Source: Luethyella okanaganae (GTDB lineage Bacteria; Actinomycetota; Actinomycetes; Actinomycetales; Microbacteriaceae). From it: a stretch of 64,000 nucleotides of DNA. The translations under genes and the position numbers were made by a program. Position 1 is the first letter of the stretch. Every line of letters starts with the position of its first letter. The notes under the pieces were generated by a model. It was not told the DNA's origin. It ran no database searches and saw only the letters and a program-made list of their open reading frames with translations. The stretch covers positions 434,001 to 498,000 of the forward strand of contig NZ_JBHSTP010000001.1 of NCBI RefSeq assembly GCF_042660285.1. Reading direction: 5' to 3'. Below, piece after piece: positions 8,078-16,853 of this stretch.

Positions 8078-9505
8078 ATGGCGGAACTCCACGATCTCAC
8101 CGCGCTCGAGCAATGGCAGGCTTTGCAGTCCGGAGAGATCTCTCCGGGTGGACTCGTCGACCACTACCTCGCCCGCATCGCCGAGCTCGATCCCGGGCTG
8201 GGCGCCTTCGTCACGGTGACTCCGGATGCCGCCCGCGCCCGCGCGGCGACCGTCGAGACCTCGGTTCCGCGCACCGCACCGCTGTGGGGTCTGCCTTTCG
8301 GCGACAAGGACCTCACCATGCGTGCGGGCGTTCCGGCGGGCTTCGGCTCGCGGCTCTTTTCGGGCTTCGTGCCAGAGTCGTCCGACGAGCTCGTCGAGAC
8401 GCTCGATGCGGCCGGAGGAGTAAGTCTGGGTCAGACGAACGCGCCGGAGTTCGGGCTCTCCTCGTACACCGAGAGTCTCGTGGCCGCGCCCGCGCGCAAT
8501 CCGTGGAATCCGGAGCTCGGCGCCGGCGGGTCGAGCGGGGGTGCGGCGGTCGCGGTCGCGGCGGGGATGCTGCCGTTCGCGCCCGGCTCGGATGGTGGGG
8601 GATCCATACGTATTCCCGCCGCGGCATGCGGTCTCGTCGGCCTGAAGCCGTCGCGTGGGCGTGTGCCGTCCGGCAGCGGGATCGACAAGCTTGCCGGTCT
8701 CGTCGTCCCTGGGCCTCTGGCCAGGACCGTTGCTGATGCCGCGCTCCTGCTCGACGGCATGGTGCTGCCGCATGGTGCGCCGGCCGGCCACCGTTTCGCG
8801 CTCCGCGCGCCGGGCGGCGACGGGCCGTTCCTCGCCTCGGCGGTGCGCGGCGAGGGCCGATACCAGCTCGGGGTCATGACGAGTTCGGCATGGGACGACG
8901 CCTACGACATCGATCTCGCTCCCGAGGCGCTCGCGGCGCTGGAGCGCGCCGTCGGCGAGTTCGCGGGGCTCGGCCACGGTATCGAGCAGACCGCGCTCGA
9001 ACCCGACGACAGCTACGCACCGGCGTTCCGCACTGTCTGGCAGGCGGGAGCGGCGAGCATCCCCGCTGAGGGCGGCGAACAGGAAGACATGCTCGAGCCG
9101 CTCACGCGGTGGCTTATGCGCCGCGGACGGGAGCTCTCCGCGCGAGCGCTCTCCGAGGCGCTCGCGACACTCGCCGTGTTCGAACGCTCGCTCATCCGGC
9201 AGCTCTCCCGCTTCGACGCCGTGCTCACACCGGCCCTCGCTCTGACTCCGCGGCCGATCGGCTGGTATGACGCCGAGGATGGCGAGCGCAACTTCGCCCA
9301 GCAGGTGCGATACACGCCGTTCACCTCGATGGTCAATGTGAGCGGACTGCCGGCGATCGTGCTTCCCGTGGATGAAACAGAGGAGAGGCTGCCGATGGGT
9401 GTGCAGCTGATCGGGCGACCGGGAGGCGAGGCCGCGCTCCTCGCCCTCGGCGCGCAACTCGAGCGACGGCTGCACTGGGAGCGTCGCCGCCCTCCGGTAC
9501 GGTGA
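8078..9505 (+). CDS. Amidase (amidase signature family)
   Basis: A 475-residue amidase-signature hydrolase that cleaves amide bonds to acid plus ammonia. The Ser-Ser-Lys triad is visible: Lys in FGDKD near residue 77, the cis-serine in GGSSGG near 152, and the nucleophile in DGGGSIRIPAA near 175. It is not GatA in context, since no gatB or gatC lies nearby. The substrate is unknown. It is divergent from the hypothetical membrane protein with a 64-bp shared promoter region. Confidence 0.9.
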   Translation: MAELHDLTALEQWQALQSGEISPGGLVDHYLARIAELDPGLGAFVTVTPDAARARAATVETSVPRTAPLWGLPFGDKDLTMRAGVPAGFGSRLFSGFVPESSDELVETLDAAGGVSLGQTNAPEFGLSSYTESLVAAPARNPWNPELGAGGSSGGAAVAVAAGMLPFAPGSDGGGSIRIPAAACGLVGLKPSRGRVPSGSGIDKLAGLVVPGPLARTVADAALLLDGMVLPHGAPAGHRFALRAPGGDGPFLASAVRGEGRYQLGVMTSSAWDDAYDIDLAPEALAALERAVGEFAGLGHGIEQTALEPDDSYAPAFRTVWQAGAASIPAEGGEQEDMLEPLTRWLMRRGRELSARALSEALATLAVFERSLIRQLSRFDAVLTPALALTPRPIGWYDAEDGERNFAQQVRYTPFTSMVNVSGLPAIVLPVDETEERLPMGVQLIGRPGGEAALLALGAQLERRLHWERRRPPVR

Positions 9506-9611
9506 CGCTCCGGCGTCCGGTCCTGCGGTCGCGGAAGGCGGGGCGCCATCGTGTTCGCGATCGCGGCTGACGGAAAGGCGGCGAGGTTTTTGAACCTAAG
9601 GACTGGCTGAC

Positions 9612-9630
9612 TTAGGTAAGGCTTGCCTAT
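9612..9630 (+). promoter_or_regulatory. Iron box (IdeR/DtxR-type operator)
   Basis: The 19-bp TTAGGTAAGGCTTGCCTAT is close to the DtxR/IdeR consensus (TTAGGTTAGSCTAACCTAA), with 7 of 9 positions symmetrical between halves. It lies 10 bp before the ATPase start and overlaps a likely -10 element, TATAGT at 9628-9633, so iron-bound repressor would block transcription of the siderophore operon. A weaker AGGTT/AACCT inverted pair lies just upstream at about 9584-9597. Confidence 0.8.
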
Positions 9631-9639
9631 AGTGTAACC

Positions 9640-10488
9640 ATGCTCGGTCTCGACCTCACGCTCTCCTACAACGGCATCCCTGTCGTGCACGGTGCCGATG
9701 TCGCCCTCGCACCCGGTCGGATCACAGCCCTGGTGGGGCCGAACGGCAGCGGAAAGTCGACGTTGCTGCGGGCGCTCGCTCGTCTGCACACGCCCGATGC
9801 CGGCCGAATCGTTCTGGCATCGCCCTTCGAGCCGGACACTGCGGCCGTCGACGATCCCGAGCGCGGCGTCGACGCCCTCGCGCTGAGCAATCGCGAGTTC
9901 GCGAGACGGGTCACCTTGCTCACTCAGAACCGCCCGACGCCCTCAGGACTCACCGTGCGGGAGGTCGTCGAGTTCGGACGTCACCCGCACAGGGGGCGCT
10001 GGACAGGGGGAGACGCCGAGGGGCCGGCCATCGTGCGGCACGCCATGGCGATCACAGGCGTCGAGTCCCTCGCCGAGCGCCCCGTCGACCGGCTTTCGGG
10101 AGGGCAGTTGCAGCGGGTCTGGCTCGCGAGCTGCCTGGCCCAGGACACCGGCGTGCTTCTTCTCGACGAGCCGACGACCTACCTCGACCTGCGCTACCAG
10201 GTCGAACTGCTCGACCTCGTGCGCGACCTCGCCGAGCTGCACGGGGTCACGATCGGCCTCGTGCTGCACGATCTCGATCAGGCGGCGGCCATCGCCGACC
10301 GGATGATCCTTCTCGAGGCCGGTCGAGTGCGCGCCGTCGGCACTCCGCGCGAGGTGCTCATGAGCGACGTGCTGAGCTCGAGCTATGGCATTCGCGTCGA
10401 CGTCGACGTCGACGAACGGACCGGCATCGTCCGCACACGCGCGGTCGGACGCCACAACAGCAGAGCTTTCGCACCGGCTTTCGTCTAG
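9640..10488 (+). CDS. Siderophore ABC transporter, ATP-binding protein
   Basis: A 282-residue FecE/FepC-type ATPase that powers import of ferric siderophores. Walker A GPNGSGKST is at about residues 33-41, the signature LSGGQ near 151-155, Walker B LLLDEP near 174-179, and the switch histidine in LVLHDLDQA. It is the first gene of the iron operon, directly behind the iron box. The C-terminal GIRVDVDVDERTG segment is typical of this subfamily. The partners are the binding lipoprotein and fused permease downstream. Confidence 0.93.
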   Translation: MLGLDLTLSYNGIPVVHGADVALAPGRITALVGPNGSGKSTLLRALARLHTPDAGRIVLASPFEPDTAAVDDPERGVDALALSNREFARRVTLLTQNRPTPSGLTVREVVEFGRHPHRGRWTGGDAEGPAIVRHAMAITGVESLAERPVDRLSGGQLQRVWLASCLAQDTGVLLLDEPTTYLDLRYQVELLDLVRDLAELHGVTIGLVLHDLDQAAAIADRMILLEAGRVRAVGTPREVLMSDVLSSSYGIRVDVDVDERTGIVRTRAVGRHNSRAFAPAFV

Positions 10489-10559
10489 CCGGACCGGACT
10501 CCTCCACCGACCACACCACCGGAGCGGTGCATTCGCCCGCCCGCCATGGAAGGAAACAT

Positions 10560-11525
10560 ATGAGAACGCACAACATCGCCCTGTCCATCGCCGCAGCTGG
10601 AGTCGCACTGCTGCTCGGCGGATGCGGAACGATCGGGAACGTCGGGTCCGCCGCCGGTGAGACGGCGATCACGATCGTCGACGACCGCGGCGAGACGATC
10701 TCGCTCGCGGCGCCCGCCGAGAAGGTCGTCGCACTCGAGTGGAACACCGCCGAGAACCTCGTTGCGCTCGGCGTCATGCCGGTCGGCGTCGCCGACGTCG
10801 ACGGATACGGGACCTGGGTCAAGGCGGAGCGTCTCGACGACTCCGTGACGGACGTCGGAAAACGCGGTGAGCCGAGCATCGACTCGATCGCCGGTCTCGC
10901 CCCCGATCTCGTCGTCACGACCACCGACCTCCCCCAGAGCGCCATCGCTCAGATCGAGGTGTTCGCCCCGGTCCTCGTCGTGCGCGGCGCCGACGCCTCC
11001 AACGCCATCGGCCAGATGGAGAAGAACCTCAACGCCATTGCGACCGCGACGGGCACCGAGACCAAGGCCGTCGCCCTGCTCGACCGATTCGGCGCGAAGA
11101 TCACCGAGGGCAAGGCAGCGATCGACGCAGCCGGTCTCGCGGGCAGAGCGTTCTTCATCAGCGATGCCTGGGTCAGCAACGGCCAGGTCTCCATTCGCCC
11201 CTACGCCCGGGGCTCGCTGCTCTCCGACATCACAGAGCGGCTCGGCCTGAAGAACGCCTGGACGGGAGAGGGCGACAAGGACTACGGCCTCGGGTCGACC
11301 GATGTCGAAGGGCTCACCGTCCTCGGTGACGTCGACTTTCTCTATGTGGCGACCGAGGGTATGGACCCCTATCGGAACGAGCTCGCCGGCAACGCCGTCT
11401 GGACCTCGCTTCCCGCAGTCCAGGCCGGCAAAGTGCACCGTCTCGCCGACGGCATCTGGATGTTCGGCGGCCCGTCGTCGATGAACGGCTACATCGACGC
11501 GGTCGTCGCCGCCCTCTCCGCGTAA
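10560..11525 (+). CDS. Iron-siderophore ABC transporter substrate-binding lipoprotein
   Basis: A 321-residue class III periplasmic-binding protein (FepB/FecB type) that captures ferric siderophores outside the membrane. It starts at ATG 10560 behind a GGAAGGAAA ribosome-binding site. The signal ends in the lipobox LLGGC with Cys 22, marking a lipid anchor. Family features include VVALEWNTAENLVALGV, PDLVVTT and a C-terminal WMFGGPSSMNGYI. It lies between the ATPase and the permease. The bound siderophore type cannot be decided. Confidence 0.92.
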   Translation: MRTHNIALSIAAAGVALLLGGCGTIGNVGSAAGETAITIVDDRGETISLAAPAEKVVALEWNTAENLVALGVMPVGVADVDGYGTWVKAERLDDSVTDVGKRGEPSIDSIAGLAPDLVVTTTDLPQSAIAQIEVFAPVLVVRGADASNAIGQMEKNLNAIATATGTETKAVALLDRFGAKITEGKAAIDAAGLAGRAFFISDAWVSNGQVSIRPYARGSLLSDITERLGLKNAWTGEGDKDYGLGSTDVEGLTVLGDVDFLYVATEGMDPYRNELAGNAVWTSLPAVQAGKVHRLADGIWMFGGPSSMNGYIDAVVAALSA

Positions 11526-11538
11526 CGGCATCCGCCCC

Positions 11539-13641
11539 ATGTGTGCGACCACGACCGTGTCCGCGGCCGGAGCTGCCCCGGCTGCGGCCACGGAATCCGT
11601 GGACCGCCGAGGCCTGCTCCTCGTCACGGTGATCGTCGGCGTGGTGCTCGCGTCCGTGCTGGCCGCCGTCCATCTGACCCAAGGATCCTCCTCCGTCGGA
11701 CCCGTGGAACTGTGGCGCGTTCTCACGGGCGACGGCGGCGACCAGGCGGCATCGGTGCTCGTCGCCTCGCGCATCCCGCGCCTGCTCGCGGGTCTGCTCG
11801 TCGGAGTCGCGCTGGGCACAGCCGGCGCGGTCATGCAGACCGTCGCGCGCAACGTGCTCGCCTCGCCAGACACTCTCGCGGTCAACGCGGGAGCCTATCT
11901 GGCCGTCGTCGCGTTCGCCGCCTTCGGAATAGCCCTGCCCGTGCTCACGGGCGGCGCGGTCGCTTTCCTGGGTGGACTTGCGGCCGCCGTACTCGTGCTC
12001 GGCCTCGCCTCCGGCGGCGGAGAGGGCACTGTGCGTCTGGTTCTGGCCGGTTCGGCGATAGCCCTCGCGCTCGCGGCTCTCACCACGATGCTCTTGCTGC
12101 TCTTCGCCGAAGAGACGACGGGACTCTTCGCCTGGGGTGCGGGAACCATCGGCCAGACGAGCATGGACGGGGTGAGCCAGCTCGGTCCCGTGGTGCTGCT
12201 CGTCGTGCTCGCCCTCCTGTTGTTCGCTCGTAGGCTCGACCTTCTCATGCTCGGCGACGACGCGGCGGCCGTGCTCGGCGTGCGGGTGCCTCGCATCCGG
12301 TGGGCGGCGATCGTGCTCGCCGTGCTGCTCTCGGCCGCCGCCGTCACCGTCGCGGGGCCGATCGGGTTCGTCGGGCTCGCCGCGCCGGCGATCGTGCGGC
12401 TCGCGGCGACCCGCGTCCCTGGCCTGCAGCGCCACCGCGCGCTCATCCCCGCCGCGGCGCTCATGGGCGTGATCGTCGTGCTCGGCTCGGATGTTGCACT
12501 GCGTCTCGTTTTCGGTGGCGCTGCGGGGGTCGAGGTTCCGACCGGCGTCGTCACGACGATCTTCGGAGCCGTCTTCCTCGTCGTCCTCGCCAGAAGGCTC
12601 TCGGACGCCGGTTCGACCGCTCAAGCCGACAGCTTCGCACTGACCACGGCATCGGACGAACGGCTGCGTCGTCGCCTCGTCGTCCTCGCCGTGATGGTGC
12701 TGCTCGTCGTCGCCTTCTGCTCCCTGTTGCTCGGCGATGCGAAACTGTTCGCAGGTGACGTTCTCAACTGGATCACCGGCCAGGTCGGACCCGTCACGAA
12801 CTTCGTGATGAACACCAGGGTTCCCCGGGTGCTCGCGGCGATTCTCGCTGGGGCTGCGCTCGCCATCGCCGGCTCCGTTGTGCAGGCCGTCTCCCGGAAC
12901 CCCCTCGCCGAGCCCGGCCTGCTCGGGGTGACGGGCGGCGCGGGCGTCGGCGCGGTACTCGTCATCACGATCGCGCCCCTCGCGAGCTTCTGGGCGGTCA
13001 CCGCCGGAGGGCTGCTGGGCGCCGTCGCGGCATCCGTCATCGTATTCGGTCTCGCCGCCCAAGGTGGACTCGACCGGAGCAGGCTCATCCTGATCGGCCT
13101 CGGCGTGTCCGCCGCCGCGGGGGCGGCCGTGAGCATGCTCATCATCGCGACCGACCCTTACAACGGCGCGAAGGCGCTCACCTGGCTATCGGGATCCACG
13201 TATGGTCGCACGCTCCCGCAGCTGCTGCCCGTGCTCGTCGCGGTCGTCGTCGCTGCGCCGATCCTCGCGGGCGCGCGGCGCGAGCTCGACCTGCTCGCAC
13301 AGGACGACGACACCCCGCGCATCCTCGGCGTACCGCTCGGACGTGCCCGTCTCGGACTCCTGAGCGTGTGCGTGGCTCTCACGGCGACGGCGGTCGCGGC
13401 CGTCGGCGTGATCGGCTTCGTCGGCCTCGTCGCGCCGCACGCGGCCCGCGCGCTCGTCGGCGGCCGGCACGCGCTCGTCCTGCCGATGTCCGCGATCCTG
13501 GGCGGCTTGCTCGTCTGCGTCGCCGACACGCTCGGCCGCACCGTCATCGCGCCCGGTCAGCTTCCCGCAGGCCTGCTCACCGCGGTTGTCGGCGCACCGT
13601 ACTTCGTCTGGCTGCTCTGGCGTTCGCGTCGTGTCGGCTGA
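11539..13641 (+). CDS. Fused FecCD-type siderophore permease (FhuB-like)
   Basis: A 700-residue permease formed by two FecCD domains joined head to tail. Each half has RIPRLLAG or RVPRVLAA near its start, a GFVGL motif (PIGFVGLAAPAIVR, then VIGFVGLVAPHAAR) that contacts the ATPase, and the usual run of about ten membrane segments. The boundary is near residue 350 (SDAGSTAQADSF). Like FhuB, it would replace the usual two permease subunits, matching the single permease gene in this operon. It starts 14 bp after the binding-protein gene. Confidence 0.92.
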   Translation: MCATTTVSAAGAAPAAATESVDRRGLLLVTVIVGVVLASVLAAVHLTQGSSSVGPVELWRVLTGDGGDQAASVLVASRIPRLLAGLLVGVALGTAGAVMQTVARNVLASPDTLAVNAGAYLAVVAFAAFGIALPVLTGGAVAFLGGLAAAVLVLGLASGGGEGTVRLVLAGSAIALALAALTTMLLLLFAEETTGLFAWGAGTIGQTSMDGVSQLGPVVLLVVLALLLFARRLDLLMLGDDAAAVLGVRVPRIRWAAIVLAVLLSAAAVTVAGPIGFVGLAAPAIVRLAATRVPGLQRHRALIPAAALMGVIVVLGSDVALRLVFGGAAGVEVPTGVVTTIFGAVFLVVLARRLSDAGSTAQADSFALTTASDERLRRRLVVLAVMVLLVVAFCSLLLGDAKLFAGDVLNWITGQVGPVTNFVMNTRVPRVLAAILAGAALAIAGSVVQAVSRNPLAEPGLLGVTGGAGVGAVLVITIAPLASFWAVTAGGLLGAVAASVIVFGLAAQGGLDRSRLILIGLGVSAAAGAAVSMLIIATDPYNGAKALTWLSGSTYGRTLPQLLPVLVAVVVAAPILAGARRELDLLAQDDDTPRILGVPLGRARLGLLSVCVALTATAVAAVGVIGFVGLVAPHAARALVGGRHALVLPMSAILGGLLVCVADTLGRTVIAPGQLPAGLLTAVVGAPYFVWLLWRSRRVG

Positions 13642-13675
13642 CCCGATCATCCACGATCCGTCCAGGGAGGACATC

Positions 13676-14596
13676 ATGTCGAAACAGGGCTACCGCGGCT
13701 TTCGAGTGCGGGTGCGCACCGTCGACCGGCTTTCGCCGCATTTCACCCGGGTGACCTTCACCGCAGACGATCTGGCCGACTTCGGCTGTTTCGGCGCAGA
13801 TCAGCGCATCAAGGTCGTGCTTCCGATCGATGGGCGCGGGGTCGACGCCTTTCCCGACCACGCCGATTGGTATCAGGCGTGGCGCGGCCTGCCGGAGGGG
13901 GAGCGCAACCCCATCCGCACCTACACGATCCGCGACGCGCGACCCGCTCAGCGCGAGGTCGACGTGGACTTCGTCGCGCACGGTGACAGCGGGCCTGCCT
14001 CGCGCTGGATCGCGACCGCCGCCGCGGGGGATGAGCTCGTGATCATCGGCCCGGATGCCACGAGCGAGGCGCCTGCGGAAGGCTATGAGTGGAAGCCGGG
14101 GCGGGCGGAGACCCTTTTGCTCGTCGGTGACGAGACGGCGGCACCGGCGATCTGCTCGATTCTCGAGGGGTTGCCGGCCGACGCACGCGGGTGCGCATTC
14201 ATCGAGGTCCCGACCGCGGCGGATGCTCTCGCCGTATCGGCCCCCGTCGGAGTCGATGTGCGGTGGCTGCCGCGTGATGCCATGGCGTTCGACGCGGCCG
14301 CGGCGGCGATCGGGGGTGCGGGGTATGGTTCTGCCCTCGTTCCCGCCGTGCGTGGCTGGGCGGAGTCCTGGGTCGACGCCGTGCGTCCCGGTCCGGAGCC
14401 GGAGCCCGCCGATCTCGGCGTCGACCTGCTCTGGGAGGTGCCGGAGGGGTCCGCGGACGGCGATCTGTACGCCTGGCTGGCCGGTGAGGCCTCCGCCATC
14501 ACGACACTGCGTCGACATCTCGTGTGCGATCTCGGCATCGACCGGAAGCGGGTCGCATTCATGGGCTATTGGAAGCTCGGTCGCGCGGAGAACTGA
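13676..14596 (+). CDS. Siderophore-interacting protein (FAD-dependent ferric reductase)
   Basis: A 306-residue SIP/ViuB-family flavoprotein that reduces ferric siderophore in the cytosol to free the iron. The FAD-binding signature appears as RTYTIR at about residues 80-85. LLVGDETAAPAICSIL marks the NAD(P)H domain, and the C-terminal KRVAFMGYWKLG is a family hallmark. It starts at ATG 13676 with AGGGAGG 6-12 bases upstream. It closes the iron operon: import followed by reduction. Confidence 0.92.
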   Translation: MSKQGYRGFRVRVRTVDRLSPHFTRVTFTADDLADFGCFGADQRIKVVLPIDGRGVDAFPDHADWYQAWRGLPEGERNPIRTYTIRDARPAQREVDVDFVAHGDSGPASRWIATAAAGDELVIIGPDATSEAPAEGYEWKPGRAETLLLVGDETAAPAICSILEGLPADARGCAFIEVPTAADALAVSAPVGVDVRWLPRDAMAFDAAAAAIGGAGYGSALVPAVRGWAESWVDAVRPGPEPEPADLGVDLLWEVPEGSADGDLYAWLAGEASAITTLRRHLVCDLGIDRKRVAFMGYWKLGRAEN

Positions 14597-14599
14597 TGG

Positions 14600-14968
14600 T
14601 CAGCGGCGCCGCGGCAGGTAGCCGCCCTTCTCGAGACCCGCCTCGATCTCGAAGCGGTTGTTCAGCGGGTTCCGTCCTGCGAGGAAGTACAACACGGGGA
14701 ACACCATGCCGTAGCGCTGCCACTGCCGCTTGTGCACGACCTCGTGCTCGAGCACCTCCTCGCTCACGTTCTGGTCGGTGAGGTAGCACCCGCCGACGCA
14801 GGAGCCGCCCCGTGCGAATGCCCATCCCGGTAGGCCGCGGAAGACGATGAGCCCGCCGCGTCGCTCCACCCGTCCTGTGCTCCAGACGAACCCCCAGATG
14901 ATCCCGACGAGGGTCGCGTAGAGATAGCCGAGGCGACTGATCGGGGAGTCGAAGAGGATGCGGCGCAC
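14600..14968 (-). CDS. Small HEXXH-motif protein, function unknown
   Basis: A 122-residue protein with an N-terminal hydrophobic stretch (residues 12-30, LGYLYATLVGIIWGFVW) and a zincin-like motif HEVVH at residues 75-79. About 30 residues later comes FEIEAGLEKGGY, which could supply a third ligand. Two cysteines in SCVGGCYL lie just before the motif. I do not recognise a named family; similar small proteins occur in related actinobacteria. It converges on the siderophore-interacting protein gene with only 3 bp between stops. Confidence 0.7.
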   Translation of the reverse strand: MRRILFDSPISRLGYLYATLVGIIWGFVWSTGRVERRGGLIVFRGLPGWAFARGGSCVGGCYLTDQNVSEEVLEHEVVHKRQWQRYGMVFPVLYFLAGRNPLNNRFEIEAGLEKGGYLPRRR

Positions 14969-15065
14969 TCTCTCAGCGTAGCTTCACCTGTGACGGGGCC
15001 ACCTGTACCTGACCCATGCCACCCGCCCCATCACCCCATCTCACCCCATCGCCCTCAGCGAGCGG

Positions 15066-16196
15066 GTGCCCTCCATTCCGCGAAGAATGAGGCTGGATTC
15101 TTCGAATCCCGCTGAGCCGCACACCATCGACCGTCCTGGAGCGTCCGTGCCGAACACAACCGCCCCTCAGACCGCCCTCACAGCCTCCACTCCACCGTTC
15201 ACCGTGCGACCGGCCCGCGCCGACGAGTTCGGCGTCATAGTGACCGTCATCGAGAACGCTTTTCGCGCAGGCCCATACGGGCACCTGTCGGTGAGTGCCG
15301 AGCGACGTGCCTTCGAATGTGACGCGGCAGGGCGTGCGGAATCCGGAACCCTGCTCGTCGCCGTCGACGACGCCGATCGGGTGACGGGCACAGTGAGCCT
15401 GTTGCGGGCCGGAACCCGCTACGCCCGACTCGCCCGCCCGGGAGAGGCCGAGGTGCGGTTGCTGGCCGTCGACCCTGCCACGCGTGGCAACGCCGTTGGC
15501 GACGCACTCGTACGGGTGTCGTTGGAGTGCGCTCTGGAGTGGGGTGAGCTGGCCGTGGTGCTCGACACCGGCTCCGAGAACCCGGCGCAGCGAGCCTGCA
15601 CGCGACTCGGCTTCGAGAGGCTTCCCGAGCGGGATCCGGCGGTCGTGGTCGGCGGCGTGCAACTCCTCGTCTTCAGCTATCGGCTCCAGCAGCGCGACGA
15701 CGTCGTCGTGCGCCTCATGCGGCCGGAGGAGACGGATGCGGTGTCGTTGCTCTCCGAGCGCGCTTACAGTCACGACTACGAGCTCTCGGACCCCTACCGG
15801 GCGTCGATCATGGCCGTCGAAGATCGTGCGCTCGAGCACCAGGTATGGGTGGCAGAGGATGCTGCTTCTGGTGATCTGCTCGGAACGGTCTCGACTCCGC
15901 ACGCGGGCGAGGCGATCTCGGATCTCGCTCGACCCGGCGAACTGGACTTCCGCCTCCTCGCCGTCGACCCTGCTGTGCGGCGGCACGGAATCGGCGAGCT
16001 GCTCACCCGGCATGTGCTCGGTCTCGCTCGCATCCGCGGTCTCGGGAGCGTCGTGATGAACAGCGGACCGGAGATGACGAGTGCCCACCGCCTCTACGAG
16101 ACGCTCGGCTTCGAACGGATGCCCGACCGTGAGCCCGTGCTCGAGCTCGGCGGTCACACGGTCAAGCTCTTGAGCTTTCGACGACCCACGTCCTGA
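15066..16196 (+). CDS. Tandem-GNAT acetyltransferase
   Basis: Up to 376 residues containing two GNAT domains in one chain. The first spans about residues 45-205 (LLAVDPATRGNAVGDALV), the second about 215-370 (LLAVDPAVRRHGIGELLT). Both end in a CTRLGFERLPERDP / YETLGFERMPDREP type segment, so they look like an internal duplication. The acetyl-CoA loop of the first half (TRGNAVGDAL) departs from the R-x-x-G-x-G/A pattern that the second half keeps (RRHGIG), so the first half may be inactive. The start may be GTG 15147 (VPNTTAPQ) rather than ATG 15066. Substrate unknown. Confidence 0.8.
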   Translation: MPSIPRRMRLDSSNPAEPHTIDRPGASVPNTTAPQTALTASTPPFTVRPARADEFGVIVTVIENAFRAGPYGHLSVSAERRAFECDAAGRAESGTLLVAVDDADRVTGTVSLLRAGTRYARLARPGEAEVRLLAVDPATRGNAVGDALVRVSLECALEWGELAVVLDTGSENPAQRACTRLGFERLPERDPAVVVGGVQLLVFSYRLQQRDDVVVRLMRPEETDAVSLLSERAYSHDYELSDPYRASIMAVEDRALEHQVWVAEDAASGDLLGTVSTPHAGEAISDLARPGELDFRLLAVDPAVRRHGIGELLTRHVLGLARIRGLGSVVMNSGPEMTSAHRLYETLGFERMPDREPVLELGGHTVKLLSFRRPTS

Positions 16197-16265
16197 ACCG
16201 GCAGTAGCCGCCCTCATCCGCTGTCGATGGCGGCAGCTGCTGCCGGTTCATGGGGTGCCGAGCGG

Positions 16266-16853
16266 CTAGCGGATGGTCTTGCGCGCGGTGATCTGGCCGG
16301 TGTCGAAACCGAGCAGGTGCAGGCCTCCGTTGAAGCGGGCGTGCTCGATCTTGACGCAGCGGTCCATGACGACCGTCAGGCCCCGGGACTCGCCGTATTC
16401 GGCGGCATCCTGGTTCCAGATCCCGAGCTGGACCCAGATCGTCTTCGCGCCGATCGCGACGATGTCGTCGATGACACTCGGGATGTCGCTCCCACGCCGG
16501 AACACGTCGACGATGTCGGGCACCTCTGGCAGGCTGGCCAGGTCGGGATAGGCCTTCTCGCCGAGGATCGTATCGGCGTTCGGGTTCACGAAGTACACCC
16601 GGTAGTCGCTCGACTGCTGCAGGTAGGTGCCGACGAAGTAGCTCGACCGCGCCGGGTTGGGCGAGGCGCCGACGATCGCGATCGACGTCGCCTCTCGCAG
16701 GATTCGCAGCCGTTGCTTGGCATCGGGGCCTACCCAGGTGCGCTGCGAGCGCAACAGCCTGGCGAGTGGCGAGTCGGCCGGCAACTCGCAGCTCAGTCCG
16801 TTGGCGAGCTGCACGGTCTCGTCGCTCGTCACGATCGTGGCATCGACGCTCAT
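16266..16853 (-). CDS. CoA-binding protein (YccU-like)
   Basis: A 195-residue protein of the CoA-binding/succinyl-CoA-synthetase alpha-like Rossmann family. It shows IAIVGASPNPARSSYFVG, PDIVDVFRR and IWVQLGIWN, followed by GLTVVMDRCVKIEH, all typical of this group. Its ATG overlaps the stop of the sulfhydrylase gene by four bases (ATGA), so the pair is co-translated. That arrangement suggests a role linked to homocysteine or cysteine formation, but the biochemical function of the family is not settled. Confidence 0.85.
   Translation of the reverse strand: MSVDATIVTSDETVQLANGLSCELPADSPLARLLRSQRTWVGPDAKQRLRILREATSIAIVGASPNPARSSYFVGTYLQQSSDYRVYFVNPNADTILGEKAYPDLASLPEVPDIVDVFRRGSDIPSVIDDIVAIGAKTIWVQLGIWNQDAAEYGESRGLTVVMDRCVKIEHARFNGGLHLLGFDTGQITARKTIR

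Noticed and set aside
11314..13062. 582-codon minus-strand frame opposite the FecCD permease
   Set aside because: Highly charged, low-complexity antisense of a membrane protein; a shadow frame.
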